Source: Serratia liquefaciens (GTDB lineage Bacteria > Pseudomonadota > Gammaproteobacteria > Enterobacterales > Enterobacteriaceae). Taken from it: 64,000 nt of DNA. The stretch spans positions 1-64,000 of the forward strand of contig JAAXZN010000029.1 in NCBI GenBank assembly GCA_012719855.1. The letters run 5' to 3'. Of the stretch, positions 39,733-49,381 are shown one piece after another. The first letter of the stretch is position 1. Each line of letters opens with the position of its first letter. The notes beneath the pieces were generated by a model, which was not told where the DNA came from, ran no database searches, and was given only the letters and a program-made list of their open reading frames with translations. Both the position numbers and the translations under genes were made by a program.

Positions 39733-41118
39733 TTAATAAAACTGCTCCAACACGTCCAGCGCATCCGCCAGTTTCTTCACGCCAAACACCTGCATATTGG
39801 CCGGCGGTTTTTTCGGTACGTTAGCGTGCGGCACGATGGCGCGCTTGAAACCGTGCTTCGCCGCTTCGGAAATACGTTCCTGACCGCTCGGTACCGGACG
39901 GATCTCCCCCGCCAGCCCCACTTCGCCAAACACCACCAAATCGTTCGGCAATGGGCGGTCGCGCAGGCTGGACACCAGCGACATCAGCAACGCCAAATCG
40001 GCGCTGGTTTCGCTGACCTTCACCCCACCGACCACGTTAACGAACACGTCCTGATCGGACATCTGCAATCCGCCATGGCGATGCAGCACGGCCAACAGGA
40101 TCGCCAATCGGTTTTGTTCCAGACCGACCGCAACCCGCCGCGGGTTAGACATCATGGAATGATCCACCAGCGCCTGAATCTCCACCAGCAACGGCCGCGT
40201 GCCTTCCCAAACCACCATCACCGAACTGCCGGAGGTCACCTCGTCACCCCGGCTGAGGAAGATGGCAGACGGGTTGCTGACCTCACGCAGGCCCTGCTCG
40301 GTCATGGCGAACACGCCCAGCTCGTTCACCGCACCAAAGCGGTTTTTGTGGCTGCGCAGAGTACGAAAACGCGAATCGGCGTCGCCGTCCAGCAGCACCG
40401 AACAGTCGATGCAGTGTTCCAATACTTTCGGTCCGGCCAGCGAACCGTCTTTGGTGACGTGACCGACCATGACAATCGCCACGCCGCGCGTCTTGGCAAA
40501 GCGCGTCAGATAAGCCGCCGTTTCACGTACCTGCGCAACGCTACCCGGCGAAGATTGAATATCCGCCATGTGCATCACCTGAATGGAGTCGATCACCATC
40601 AGCTTCGGCTGTTCCTGCTCGGCGATCAGGCAGATCTGTTCGATACTGGTTTCCGACAGCATATTCAGGCCGCCGGTCGGCAAACCGAGGCGATGGGCGC
40701 GCATGGCGACCTGCTGCAGCGATTCCTCGCCGGTGACGTACAGGGTTTTCATCTGCTCGGACAGTTTGCACAGCACCTGCAGCAGCAAGGTACTTTTCCC
40801 TGCGCCAGGGTTGCCGCCGATCAGGATCGCACTGCCCGGAACCACCCCGCCGCCCAGCACGCGGTCAAACTCAAGGAAACCGGTGGAAAAACGCGGCAGC
40901 TCTTCCAGGCTGATGTCCGACAGCTTTTGCACCTTGCTGATACCGGCATCGCCGGCGTAACCGCTCAGGCGCTCGTTGCGAGAAGAGGAAGACACGGCAG
41001 CCAGACGCACTTCTGTAATGCTGTTCCAGGCGTGGCAAGCGCTGCACTGCCCCTGCCAGCGCGGATAATCTGCGCCGCACTCATTACATACAAACGCCCG
41101 TTTTGCTGCTTTTGCCAC
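39733..41118 (-). CDS. radA: DNA repair protein RadA (Sms)
   Basis: RecA-like branch-migration ATPase. The 461 residues begin with a C4 zinc finger (Cys 11, 14, 25, 28). The Walker A motif follows in ILIGGNPGAGKSTLLLQ, then the RadA-specific KNRFG motif (SHKNRFGAVNELGVF), and a C-terminal Lon-protease-like domain (LALLMSLVSSLRDRPLP, GEVGLAGEIRPV). ATG 41118. It lies between serB and nadR on the same strand, as in E. coli. Confidence 0.97.
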   Translation of the reverse strand: MAKAAKRAFVCNECGADYPRWQGQCSACHAWNSITEVRLAAVSSSSRNERLSGYAGDAGISKVQKLSDISLEELPRFSTGFLEFDRVLGGGVVPGSAILIGGNPGAGKSTLLLQVLCKLSEQMKTLYVTGEESLQQVAMRAHRLGLPTGGLNMLSETSIEQICLIAEQEQPKLMVIDSIQVMHMADIQSSPGSVAQVRETAAYLTRFAKTRGVAIVMVGHVTKDGSLAGPKVLEHCIDCSVLLDGDADSRFRTLRSHKNRFGAVNELGVFAMTEQGLREVSNPSAIFLSRGDEVTSGSSVMVVWEGTRPLLVEIQALVDHSMMSNPRRVAVGLEQNRLAILLAVLHRHGGLQMSDQDVFVNVVGGVKVSETSADLALLMSLVSSLRDRPLPNDLVVFGEVGLAGEIRPVPSGQERISEAAKHGFKRAIVPHANVPKKPPANMQVFGVKKLADALDVLEQFY

Positions 41119-41182
41119 TGATTACCTCTGCTTTATTACCACATTGCTGCTGACGGGCGTCATCGCCGTGTCAGGGGCCTAC

Positions 41183-42160
41183 TTAGCGAACTTCGTGTTT
41201 CAGGCTGCCGGTCAACACGCACAGCACGCCCATAAGATCGGCATGACGAATCGACACCTGCGCCTTCTCATACACTTTAGGCTTGGCATGATAGGCAATG
41301 CCCAACCCGGCAACCTGCATCATTTTCAAATCGTTGGCGCCGTCGCCGATGGCGACAGTTTGCTGCGGTGGAATGCCCAGCTTTTCCGCCAGTGCCACCA
41401 GCGTATCTGCTTTGAACTGCGCGTCCACCACCGGCCCCAGCACCTCGCCGGTCAGCTTGCCGTCGCGGATCTCAAGCTCGTTAGCCACCACGGCCACCAG
41501 CTTCAGTCTGTCACGCAGATATTCGGCGTAGTAGGTGAAGCCGCCGGAGGCAATCGCCACGTGCCAGTCCATCGCCTGCAGCTTGCGCACCAGGTTGGTC
41601 AGTCCGGACATCAGCGGCAGCTCGTCGCGTACCTGTTTGAGGATATTGGCATCGGCGCCTTTCAGCGTGCCGACGCGCTGACGCAGGCTGGCGGTAAAGT
41701 CCAGCTCGCCGCGCATCGCGCGTTCGGTCACTTCCGACACCTGCTCACCGACGCCCGCCAATTTGGCGATCTCGTCGATGCATTCAATTTCAATCGCGGT
41801 GGAGTCCATATCCATCACCAGCAACCCAGGGGTGCGCAGGTGAGGGATCTTGCCCAGCGGCGCCACATCCAGCCCGCTCTCCGCCGCCAGCGTTTTGGCG
41901 CGTGCCGTCAGCGTGCCCGCCAGACGCACCACCTGATAATCCTCCACGCACCAGGCGGTGACGATCACCATCGCCGCGCCCAGCTTGCGCTGGAAATCGG
42001 TAATGCGCGTTTTGTTCAGTTCTCTGCCATATAATAGCCAACCGGTATGACCCGCCCGATAATCCAGCGGCATCACTTCGTCACCGCTCAGCGAAAGGGG
42101 AAGACCCGGCCATTGAGAGATCTCAGCCGGGAGATCGCAATAGGTCAGACTATTCGACAT
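41183..42160 (-). CDS. serB: Phosphoserine phosphatase
   Basis: Final step of serine biosynthesis. The 325 residues have an N-terminal regulatory region and a HAD phosphatase domain with the nucleophile in LLVMDMDSTAIEIECIDEIA, the motif II serine in AIASGGFTYYAE, and motif IV GDGANDLKMM. Start ATG 42160 has AGGAG upstream; the longer frame adds seven residues. Divergent from smp with about 104 bases between, and followed by radA after 64 bases. Confidence 0.97.
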   Translation of the reverse strand: MSNSLTYCDLPAEISQWPGLPLSLSGDEVMPLDYRAGHTGWLLYGRELNKTRITDFQRKLGAAMVIVTAWCVEDYQVVRLAGTLTARAKTLAAESGLDVAPLGKIPHLRTPGLLVMDMDSTAIEIECIDEIAKLAGVGEQVSEVTERAMRGELDFTASLRQRVGTLKGADANILKQVRDELPLMSGLTNLVRKLQAMDWHVAIASGGFTYYAEYLRDRLKLVAVVANELEIRDGKLTGEVLGPVVDAQFKADTLVALAEKLGIPPQQTVAIGDGANDLKMMQVAGLGIAYHAKPKVYEKAQVSIRHADLMGVLCVLTGSLKHEVR

Positions 42161-42264
42161 CCTTAACTCCTGAAAAAACACTGCATGATAAAACGACGCA
42201 TCAAGCTATCCTATCGCCATTGCTTCTGGCAACATAAAGTGTCCAAGATGCCCAAGGAACCTGC

Positions 42265-42951
42265 ATGGCCCGCGCTAAACTGAAATTCCGCCTGCACCGC
42301 ACCGCTATTATCCTGATTTGCCTGGCTTTGCTGGTGCTGTTGATGCAGGGCGCTTCCTATTTTAGCCTGAGTCACCAATTGGCGCGATCCGAACAGGTGG
42401 AAGAGCTGGCGCAAACGCTGACCAAACAGGTGGCATCCAGCCTGGCCCCCCTGATGGATGACGACAGCGACGTCGACAACCAACGCATCGACGCCATCCT
42501 CAAACAGCTCACCGACCACAGCCGCATTTTGGACGCCAGCGTCTATCAACTGGACGGGTCCCTGGTTTCCCACGCCGGTGAGCAGATAAGTATACGCGAT
42601 CGTCTGTCGCTTGACGGTAAACGCGCCGGCAGCTACTTCAATCATCAACTGGTAGAGCCCATCGAGAACAAAGACGGGCCGATCGGCTTTATCCGCATCA
42701 CGCTGGACACCCACGTGCTGGCGACCGAATCCAAGCAGGTGGATAACACCACCAACCTGCTGCGCCTGATGATCCTGCTGGCGCTGGCCATCGGCATCAT
42801 CCTGGCGCGTACCCTGCTACAGCACCGCCGCAGCCGCTGGCAGCAGTCCCCGTATCTGTTAACCGCCAACACGCCGTTGGAAGAAGGTAATACGGTGGAG
42901 AATGACGATGACGAACGGCCGGAAGAAAAGAAAGAAGAGAAGAAGCCCTAG
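42265..42951 (+). CDS. smp: Membrane protein Smp (YtjB)
   Basis: Inner-membrane protein of unknown function, adjacent to and divergent from serB as in E. coli. The 228 residues have a transmembrane segment at about 14-34 and a second at about 168-186, with a periplasmic loop containing QLTDHSRILDASVYQLDG and RLSLDGKRAGSYFN. The cytoplasmic tail contains SRWQQSPYLLTAN and ends in a strongly charged Glu/Lys stretch. The stop codon lies inside the left direct repeat of a palindromic element, so the last residues may be altered relative to relatives. Confidence 0.9.
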   Translation: MARAKLKFRLHRTAIILICLALLVLLMQGASYFSLSHQLARSEQVEELAQTLTKQVASSLAPLMDDDSDVDNQRIDAILKQLTDHSRILDASVYQLDGSLVSHAGEQISIRDRLSLDGKRAGSYFNHQLVEPIENKDGPIGFIRITLDTHVLATESKQVDNTTNLLRLMILLALAIGIILARTLLQHRRSRWQQSPYLLTANTPLEEGNTVENDDDERPEEKKEEKKP

Positions 42952-43166
42952 GCTAGACCGCTGACAAAGCCCGTTATTAGGGAGAGCGTGCCGTAGGGAT
43001 CGTAGCGGCTTGCCCGCCGACCCATTTGCCGGGAGCAAATGGGAACGACTTCCAGTCGGCCCGTAGGGTGGGACACATGGACGTGTCCCATAATGGCCCC
43101 TCGGTGCGCTAGGCCCGGGTATCTCAGGCTCAAAGACTACTTTGTCATCAAACTCAGCCCTAGGCT
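42945..43166. repeat. Palindromic MITE-like repeat with flanking direct repeats
   Basis: The 10-base sequence GCCCTAGGCT occurs at 42945-42954 and again at 43157-43166, bracketing 202 bases packed with hairpins. These are CCCATTTG/CAAATGGG (43021-43043), CGACT/AGTCG (43046-43058) and TGGGACAC/GTGTCCCA (43069-43090). TGACAAAG near the left end (42962-42969) recurs inverted near the right end (43140-43147). CCGTAGGG occurs twice inside. There is no transposase or credible frame. It could be a non-autonomous mobile repeat, with the direct repeats as a target duplication, or a structured intergenic repeat family. It lies at the smp-yjjJ convergent junction, where E. coli has lplA. Confidence 0.6.
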
Positions 43167-43170
43167 CCCT

Positions 43171-44514
43171 CTAAGCCATGCGCTGGATATGTTCGTTCAG
43201 CCCTTGAACCTGCATCAACATCTGGTCGGCAACACCACGGAACGCCTCGCTGATCAACTCATGCTGTGCCGTACGTTGCCAGAACGCCAGCGCCATCAAT
43301 TCCGCCTGCCGCCAAATAGCGCCGCTGACTTCATGGCTCAGCCGAATTTCCAACGCGGTGTGCCGCATATTGCCGCTGCTGGTTGGAGCAAATGCCATCG
43401 GCAACATATCGTATAACGGCGCCAGCGCCACCGGCCGCTGTTCAGGGCGCAAGAACGATAAATTACCCTGGTGCATATCACTATTGGCTATCAATCTGCC
43501 GAATGCCCAATACAGAGCCATTCGCTGACAGGTCGGACGGTCGATCACACCTTGCCGCAGTAACCCTTTGGCGGCAGTGGCCCAGTTAACATTGCCGCTC
43601 CCGCTGAATTCAGCATCCAGGGCTTCCAACGAAACCATCGCCACCCGGCCAAACTGACCTATGCGGTCGAACCGCTCGACCTCCAGAAAACATTGCCGGT
43701 CCTCACCCAGCAGGATTTCACCCTGTGCAGCAGGAAATCCGGCTTCCGCCACAACCTGCAACGCCAGTGATTCTGCGATCAGCAAATCACTCCAACGCTG
43801 AGCATTCGGGTTTTCCGGCGCCGTACTGAATTTCACCAGCACATGACCGCATCGATCATCCTTCAGTTCGGCATAGGCGATAAACTTGGGTTGTTCACCA
43901 CCGGCAGAGGACCCGACCAGTTCCCCTGCCAGCGCCAGCTTCGCCAGCTGCGCGTAGCGGATTTTTTTATCCGTCATCAGCACGGCTTCCTGCGGGCTCC
44001 GGGCCAGCCAGCGTTGATAACTTCCATTACCGGGCAACAGACTGCCACTCATGTCATCCCCAAAGTGACAAACGGCTACCAAGCGCTGTTCTTCACTCCA
44101 TAGCAAGGTATCTTCCGGCAGCCGCAAAACATGCGAGATGGCTTTCCCCCATGCCCGACCAAGAAAACCTGTCGGCCGCAGATCGTTAAGGTACCAAGGC
44201 AAACCATCATAAAGATGCCATTCGCCATTCTGCTCATTTTGAACCGCATAACTCTCCGCCGGATAGACAGGATAAAGCGTGGCCAGCTTAGAGACCTTGC
44301 CCTGCTCGTTCACCTGATAGAGTGGAAAATACGTCTCCCCCCCCACAACCCTGCGCAATGCATAGCGGGTGGCTCGGCCTTTACCCATAGTCAGCACCGC
44401 CTCCGTCAACGCATGGATACGGCGCGACAGCGTCGGTTGGCTGATACCCAGCGCATCGGTGAGTGCTTTCGACGCGGCGGGCCCCTTACGCAGAACTTGC
44501 TCGAGGCTGGTCAT
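43171..44514 (-). CDS. yjjJ: HipA-like serine/threonine kinase with fused DNA-binding domain (YjjJ/HipH)
   Basis: Solitary HipA-fold protein, reported in E. coli as an orphan HipA-type toxin without a HipB partner. The 447 residues begin with a winged helix-turn-helix (ASKALTDALGISQPTLSRRI, about 14-50). A HipA kinase fold follows: GELVGSSAGGEQPKFIAY (glycine-rich loop), the catalytic Asp346 in LIANSDMHQGNLSF and the metal-binding Asp in APLYDMLPMAF. It is downstream of deoD as in E. coli. The start is ATG 44514, but it has no recognisable ribosome-binding site and is preceded by three 12-base tandem repeats. The physiological target is unknown. Confidence 0.85.
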   Translation of the reverse strand: MTSLEQVLRKGPAASKALTDALGISQPTLSRRIHALTEAVLTMGKGRATRYALRRVVGGETYFPLYQVNEQGKVSKLATLYPVYPAESYAVQNEQNGEWHLYDGLPWYLNDLRPTGFLGRAWGKAISHVLRLPEDTLLWSEEQRLVAVCHFGDDMSGSLLPGNGSYQRWLARSPQEAVLMTDKKIRYAQLAKLALAGELVGSSAGGEQPKFIAYAELKDDRCGHVLVKFSTAPENPNAQRWSDLLIAESLALQVVAEAGFPAAQGEILLGEDRQCFLEVERFDRIGQFGRVAMVSLEALDAEFSGSGNVNWATAAKGLLRQGVIDRPTCQRMALYWAFGRLIANSDMHQGNLSFLRPEQRPVALAPLYDMLPMAFAPTSSGNMRHTALEIRLSHEVSGAIWRQAELMALAFWQRTAQHELISEAFRGVADQMLMQVQGLNEHIQRMA

Positions 44515-44548
44515 GGATGAATAGATGAGTGAATAGATTGGTGAATAG
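44513..44548. repeat. Three 12-bp tandem repeats at the yjjJ start
   Basis: Units ATGGATGAATAG, ATGAGTGAATAG and ATTGGTGAATAG run back to back (44513-44524, 44525-44536, 44537-44548) and overlap the first bases of the yjjJ start codon on the minus strand. They occupy the place of the leader and ribosome-binding site. They could be operators for the protein's own helix-turn-helix or a variable-number leader. Confidence 0.75.
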
Positions 44549-44549
44549 A

Positions 44550-44578
44550 GTAATAGCGCTAATTATCTATAAGGTAAA
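44550..44578 (-). promoter_or_regulatory. Candidate yjjJ promoter
   Basis: TTTACC (44573-44578), 17 bases, TATTAC (44550-44555) on the minus strand. Initiation would fall within the 12-bp repeats, giving a leader of about 30 bases. Confidence 0.4.
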
Positions 44579-44621
44579 GCATTTCAAGAAAATTAGGGGA
44601 GTACGATGAATAGATTAGCTG

Positions 44622-44644
44622 GGGCGCAGCAGAACGCTGCGCCC
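44622..44644. other. Hairpin after deoD
   Basis: GGGCGCAGC-N5-GCTGCGCCC ten bases past the deoD stop, without a T-run on the minus strand. It may mark the 3' end of the deo transcript by stabilisation or weak termination. Confidence 0.5.
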
Positions 44645-44653
44645 GCAGTATGA

Positions 44654-45385
44654 TTAGGCTTTGTCGCCCAACAGCACAGATTCCAGCGCGATAATGATCA
44701 TTTCATTAAAGGTGGTTTGACGCTCTGCCGCGGTGGTCGCTTCGTGACGCAGAATGTGGTCGGAAACGGTACAAATGGTCAGGGCCTTGGAACCGAACTC
44801 TTCGAACAGCTCAGCCGCCACGCCGTAGATGCCGGCCGCTTCCATTTCCACGCCCAGGATGCCGTACTTCTTCATCACCTGGAACATATCCGGATCCGGC
44901 GTATAGAACAGATCAGCGGAGAAGATGTTGCCTACGCGGGCCGGGATGCCCTGCGCCGCTGCCGCGTCTACCGCGTTACGCACCATGTCGAAATCGGCGA
45001 TTGCCGCGTAGTCGTGATCCTTGAAACGCAGACGGTTTACTTTGGAATCGGTGCAAGCCCCCATACCGATCACCACATCACGCAGTTTGATATCATCACG
45101 CACTGCGCCGCAAGAACCCACGCGGATGATTTTCTTCACGCCGAATTCGGCAATCAGTTCACGCGCATAGATGGAGCAGGATGGGATACCCATACCGTGG
45201 CCCATTACCGAGATTTTGCGGCCCTTGTAGGTACCGGTAAAGCCCAGCATGCCACGCACGTTGTTCACTTCCACCGCGCCTTCCAGGAAAGTTTCGGCGA
45301 TGTATTTTGCACGCAGCGGATCGCCCGGCATCAGTACTACGTCAGCGAAATCACCCATTTCAGCATTAATGTGCGGCGTAGCCAT
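44654..45385 (-). CDS. deoD: Purine nucleoside phosphorylase DeoD
   Basis: Phosphorolysis of purine (deoxy)nucleosides. The 243 residues follow the E. coli hexameric enzyme: [20 protein letters not shown], the phosphate-binding [13 protein letters not shown], base-binding [14 protein letters not shown] and [13 protein letters not shown]. The stretch [13 protein letters not shown] is about four residues longer than in E. coli, a small loop insertion. Last gene of deoCABD; an ERIC element separates it from deoB, so its translation relies on its own AGGAAG site just upstream of the ATG at 45385. Confidence 0.97.
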   Translation of the reverse strand: MATPHINAEMGDFADVVLMPGDPLRAKYIAETFLEGAVEVNNVRGMLGFTGTYKGRKISVMGHGMGIPSCSIYARELIAEFGVKKIIRVGSCGAVRDDIKLRDVVIGMGACTDSKVNRLRFKDHDYAAIADFDMVRNAVDAAAAQGIPARVGNIFSADLFYTPDPDMFQVMKKYGILGVEMEAAGIYGVAAELFEEFGSKALTICTVSDHILRHEATTAAERQTTFNEMIIIALESVLLGDKA

Positions 45386-45429
45386 AATTATCTTCCTTCA
45401 GAAATCATATTTAATAAAAACGTCAAACA

Positions 45430-45556
45430 TCTAAGCCTTGAATTTCGAGTTGCAGCTAGGCAGCTAGCGTGTGAATCCCCAGGAGCTTACTTGAGTAAGT
45501 GACTGGGGTTCACTCGTGAAGCTAACAACGCTGCGGCTTGAAATACGGGGCTTAGA
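45430..45556. repeat. ERIC element between deoB and deoD
   Basis: A 127-base imperfect palindrome. It contains the diagnostic core GTGAATCCCCAGGAGCTTAC and AGTAAGTGACTGGGGTTCAC. Terminal inverted repeats are TCTAAGCC (45430-45437) and GGCTTAGA (45549-45556). Length and core match the enterobacterial repetitive intergenic consensus. Its right end supplies the deoB stop codon. Being inside the deo transcript, it would fold into a long RNA hairpin between deoB and deoD. Confidence 0.93.
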
Positions 45557-46775
45557 ACATGGATTTACCGTAGTCCATCGGCGACACGCCAAAATAGCTG
45601 GCTACGGTCTGGCCGATGTCGGCGAAGGTTTCACGGTGGCCCAACGAACCCGGTTTCACTTTCGGGCCATAAACCAGGACAGGAATGTGCTCACGGGTGT
45701 GGTCGGTGCCCGGCCAGGTCGGATCGCAGCCGTGGTCAGCGGTGAAGATAATGATATCTTCATCTTTCACCAGTTTCAGCAGCTCCGGCAGGCGGCGGTC
45801 GAACAGCTCCAGCGCTGCGGCATAGCCTGCAACGTCGCGGCGGTGGCCGTAAGAGGAGTCAAAATCAACGAAGTTGGTGAACACTATGGTGTTGTCACCG
45901 GCTTTTTCCATTTCGATCAGGGTGGCGTCGAACAGCGCGTCGATGCCGGTAGCCTTGACCTTTTTGGTGATGCCCACGTTGGCGTAGATATCGGCAATCT
46001 TACCGATCGACACCACTTCGCCGCCCTTCTCGTCCACCAGCTTTTTCAGCACGGTTGGCGCCGGTGGCTCTACGGCCAGATCGTGACGGTTACCGGTACG
46101 CTGGAAGTTGCCCGGCTTGTCGCCCAGGAATGGACGCGCGATCACGCGGCCAATGTTGTAACCGCCTTCGGTCAGCTCTTCACGGGCGATTTCACAGAGT
46201 TCATACAGACGATCCAGGCCGAAGGTCTCTTCGTGGCAGGCGATCTGGAATACCGAGTCGGCAGAGGTATAGAAAATCGGCTTGCCGGTTTTCATGTGCT
46301 CTTCGCCCAGTTGGTCGAGGATCACGGTGCCGGAGGAATGGCAGTTACCGAGGTAGCCCGGCAGGTTAGCGCGCTCGACCAGCTTGTCCAGCAGTTCCTG
46401 CGGGAAGCTGTTGTGTTCGTCGCTGAAGTAACCCCAATCGAACAGTACCGGCACGCCGGCGATTTCCCAGTGGCCTGACGGAGTATCTTTACCAGAAGAG
46501 AGTTCGCTGGCGTAAGCGTAGGCGCCGATGATGTCCGCATTGCGATCCAGCCCTTGCGGGAAGGTGCCGGTGGATTCTTCCGCCGCTTTGCCCAGGCCCA
46601 GACGGCTCAGGTTAGGCAGCGTCAACGGGCCCTGACGGCCAACGTTGGCTTCACCGCGTGCGCAAACTTCGGCAATGTGGCCCAGAGTGTCGGAGCCCTT
46701 GTCGCCAAAACGCTCGGCATCTTCACTTGCGCCAATACCGAATGAGTCTAATACCATAATAAATGTACGTTTCAT
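45552..46775 (-). CDS. deoB: Phosphopentomutase
   Basis: Interconverts (deoxy)ribose 1- and 5-phosphate. With the ATG at 46775 ([15 protein letters not shown]) the 407 residues equal the E. coli length; an ATG one codon earlier is also possible. Metal-binding segments of the alkaline-phosphatase fold are visible: [32 protein letters not shown] and [20 protein letters not shown]. The C-terminus DYGKSMF is normal although the stop codon lies in the ERIC element. Third gene of deoCABD, 69 bases after deoA. Confidence 0.97.
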   Translation of the reverse strand: MKRTFIMVLDSFGIGASEDAERFGDKGSDTLGHIAEVCARGEANVGRQGPLTLPNLSRLGLGKAAEESTGTFPQGLDRNADIIGAYAYASELSSGKDTPSGHWEIAGVPVLFDWGYFSDEHNSFPQELLDKLVERANLPGYLGNCHSSGTVILDQLGEEHMKTGKPIFYTSADSVFQIACHEETFGLDRLYELCEIAREELTEGGYNIGRVIARPFLGDKPGNFQRTGNRHDLAVEPPAPTVLKKLVDEKGGEVVSIGKIADIYANVGITKKVKATGIDALFDATLIEMEKAGDNTIVFTNFVDFDSSYGHRRDVAGYAAALELFDRRLPELLKLVKDEDIIIFTADHGCDPTWPGTDHTREHIPVLVYGPKVKPGSLGHRETFADIGQTVASYFGVSPMDYGKSMF

Positions 46776-46844
46776 CATGCTCTCCTGCGTGTTCTCACGC
46801 TGTGGGCGACAGCGAAAAGGCCGCTGCAGCTCCTGATTCGTTAA

Positions 46845-48167
46845 TTATTCCGTGATGCGCTTGTAGACCACAGGCGTCACTTCCGGCGCTTTGTCGCTCA
46901 GCACCATCGCACTGCGTACCGCGTCGGCCGCCTGCTGCCAGCTCTCTTCGTCGTTGGCGTGGATCACCGCCAGCGGCTGCTGGGTATCCACTTTGTCGCC
47001 TAGGCGTGCCATGCCAGTCAGGCCCACGCTGTAGTCGATGCTGTCGGTTGCACGGCGACGACCGCCGCCCAAAGACACCACCGCCATGCCCAGCGCACGG
47101 GTATCCATTGCACTGATGATACCTGTTTTCTCGGCGTAAACCGGCTTGCTGAGGGTCGCGGCAGGCAAATAGCTGTCGTAGCGCTCGACGAAATCGGTCG
47201 GGCCTTGCTGTGCAGCGACCATGCGGCCAAACACTTCTGCCGCTTTACCATTGTCCAGCACCGCCTGCAGTTTGGCACGCGCATCGGCATCATCTTTCGC
47301 CAGGCCACCGGAAAGCAGCATTTCCACGCACAGCGCCATGGTCACTTCCAGCAGGCGCGGATTGCGGTATTCGCCGGTCAGGAAGCGCACAGCTTCGCGA
47401 ACTTCCACTGCGTTGCCGGCGCTGGAGGCCAGCACCTGGTTCATGTCGGTCAGCAGCGCGGTGGTTTTGCACCCGGCGCCGTTGGCTACGCCAACAATCG
47501 CCTGCGCCAAATCAGCCGACAGCGCGTAAGTCGGCATAAAGGCACCGGAACCGACTTTAACGTCCATCACCAACGCATCCAGACCTTCCGCCAGCTTCTT
47601 CGCCAGGATAGAGGCGGTGATCAGCGGAATGGAATCTACGGTAGCGGTGATATCGCGGGTCGCGTAGAAACGTTTGTCCGCCGGGGCCAGCGAGCTGGTC
47701 TGGCCGATAATCGCCACGCCGACGTCCTGAATAATTTTGCGGAAGGCATTGTCGTCCGGGAAAATATTAAAACCCGGGATCGCTTCCAGCTTGTCCAGCG
47801 TGCCGCCGGTATGGCCCAAACCACGGCCGGAGATCATCGGCACATAGCCGCCGCAAGCCGCCACCATCGGGCCCAGCATCAGCGAAGTGACATCGCCCAC
47901 GCCGCCGGTGGAGTGCTTGTCGACCAGTGGCCCGTTCAGTGACAGGCTTTTCCAGTCCAGTACGGTACCGGAATCACGCATTGCCATGGTCAGCGCCACG
48001 CGCTCCGGCATGGTCATATCGTGGAAATAAATGGTCATCGCCAGCGCGGCAATTTGACCTTCTGAGACTACGTTGTCACGGATACCATTGATGAAAAAGC
48101 GGATTTCTGCTTCGCTCAACGGCTGACCGTCACGTTTCTTACGGATAATTTCTTGGGCCAGGAACAA
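46845..48167 (-). CDS. deoA: Thymidine phosphorylase
   Basis: Phosphorolysis of thymidine and deoxyuridine. The 440 residues match the E. coli enzyme: [40 protein letters not shown] (phosphate loop) and [11 protein letters not shown]. The start codon is TTG at 48167 with an AGGGGGA site four bases upstream. No ATG gives the conserved [14 protein letters not shown] start. It lies 68 bases after deoC and before deoB. Confidence 0.97.
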   Translation of the reverse strand: MFLAQEIIRKKRDGQPLSEAEIRFFINGIRDNVVSEGQIAALAMTIYFHDMTMPERVALTMAMRDSGTVLDWKSLSLNGPLVDKHSTGGVGDVTSLMLGPMVAACGGYVPMISGRGLGHTGGTLDKLEAIPGFNIFPDDNAFRKIIQDVGVAIIGQTSSLAPADKRFYATRDITATVDSIPLITASILAKKLAEGLDALVMDVKVGSGAFMPTYALSADLAQAIVGVANGAGCKTTALLTDMNQVLASSAGNAVEVREAVRFLTGEYRNPRLLEVTMALCVEMLLSGGLAKDDADARAKLQAVLDNGKAAEVFGRMVAAQQGPTDFVERYDSYLPAATLSKPVYAEKTGIISAMDTRALGMAVVSLGGGRRRATDSIDYSVGLTGMARLGDKVDTQQPLAVIHANDEESWQQAADAVRSAMVLSDKAPEVTPVVYKRITE

Positions 48168-48235
48168 AGCGTCCCCCTGTTTTAGCTAGAGTAGAGTGCA
48201 GGCTGGCGATCATCTCGCCTTGCCGACGTAATCGA

Positions 48236-49015
48236 TCAGTAACCGCTGCCGGACTGCCCGGCACTGTGGCCCAGCGTCGTCAGCAGGCTGGCTAACAGAC
48301 TGGAAGCCCCGAAGCGGAAATGACGCGCATCGGCCCAACCTTCGCCCAGAATACGATCGGCAAGTTGCAGATAGTGCAGCGCGTCTTCCGCAGTGCGTAC
48401 GCCACCGGCCGGCTTGAAGCCCACCGTTTTGGCAACGCCCAGATCGCGGATCACCGACATCATCAGCTCGGCGCTTTCCAGCGTCGCGTTGACCGGCACT
48501 TTACCGGTAGAAGTTTTGATAAAGTCAGCACCGGCGTTGATGGCGATTTCCGATGCTTTACGGATCAGACTGGCCTGCTTGAGCTCACCGGTTTCAACGA
48601 TCACTTTCAACAGCACGTTGGCCGCCTGGCAGGCCTGCTTACACTGTTTGACCAGTTCAAAACCCACCTGCTCATTACCGGCGATCAGCGCGCGGTAAGG
48701 GAACACCACGTCCACTTCATCAGCGCCATAGGCGATTGCCGCACGTGTTTCCGCCAGCGCGATTTCGATATCGTCGTTGCCATGCGGAAAATTGGTGACG
48801 GTCGCAATGCGGATGTCCGGCGTCCCCTGCTCACGCAGAGCCTTGCGCGCCACCGGGATAAAACGCGGGTAAATGCAGATGGCCGCGGTATGGCCGGCCG
48901 GGCTGTTTGCCTGACGACACAGCGCGATCACTTTTTCATCGGTGTCGTCGTCGTTCAGCGTGGTCAAATCCATTAAGGTCAGCGCACGTTGCGCTGCTGC
49001 GGTTAATTCGGTCAT
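48236..49015 (-). CDS. deoC: Deoxyribose-phosphate aldolase
   Basis: Class I aldolase splitting deoxyribose 5-phosphate to acetaldehyde and glyceraldehyde 3-phosphate. The 259 residues match E. coli, with the Schiff-base Lys167 in [19 protein letters not shown] and the second active-site lysine in [15 protein letters not shown]. The ATG at 49015 has GGAGAG four bases upstream; the longer open frame adds 29 residues with no homology. First gene of deoCABD, preceded by a 366-base control region with two CRP-like sites. No DeoR 16-base palindrome was recognised by eye. Confidence 0.98.
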   Translation of the reverse strand: MTELTAAAQRALTLMDLTTLNDDDTDEKVIALCRQANSPAGHTAAICIYPRFIPVARKALREQGTPDIRIATVTNFPHGNDDIEIALAETRAAIAYGADEVDVVFPYRALIAGNEQVGFELVKQCKQACQAANVLLKVIVETGELKQASLIRKASEIAINAGADFIKTSTGKVPVNATLESAELMMSVIRDLGVAKTVGFKPAGGVRTAEDALHYLQLADRILGEGWADARHFRFGASSLLASLLTTLGHSAGQSGSGY

Positions 49016-49185
49016 AAAACTCTCCAACTGAGAACCTGGGTGTTGGCGAGCGGACTTGGTTCCTTGAAGATAGCGCTGGGGAACGGGTTCCCACCGCGGC
49101 AACTGAGATCCTTCTCACCGCACATAACCCTTCGCATCGCACAGGGTCAGTAATAGCTATTTGAACACGATCGCCGGAGGCAATT

Positions 49186-49253
49186 CGCGTTCGGGGTCAC
49201 ACTATATGAAATAACACTGTAACAGGCCGGAATTATATGTGAAGACCATCACA
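49186..49253 (-). promoter_or_regulatory. deoC control region with two CRP-like sites
   Basis: A perfect CRP consensus TGTGA-AGACCA-TCACA lies at 49238-49253. A half-site, TGTGACCCCGAACGCG on the minus strand, lies at 49186-49201. The centres are 52 bases apart, the spacing of the CRP-CytR-CRP deoP2 promoter in E. coli (about -40 and -93). That predicts transcription start near 49153 and a -10 within AAATAGCTATTA (49152-49163 region). The intervening 36 bases would hold CytR. Confidence 0.7.
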
Positions 49254-49381
49254 AAATAACGCGATATCGTTCACAAATTCGCTAAAGAAACGGACGTGGG
49301 CACGGCACGCTGTGCCCGTCTTAGAGTATAGGCGCTGTCCTGCAATAGGGCTCGCGGCGCTATCACAGGACAGGACCGGGG

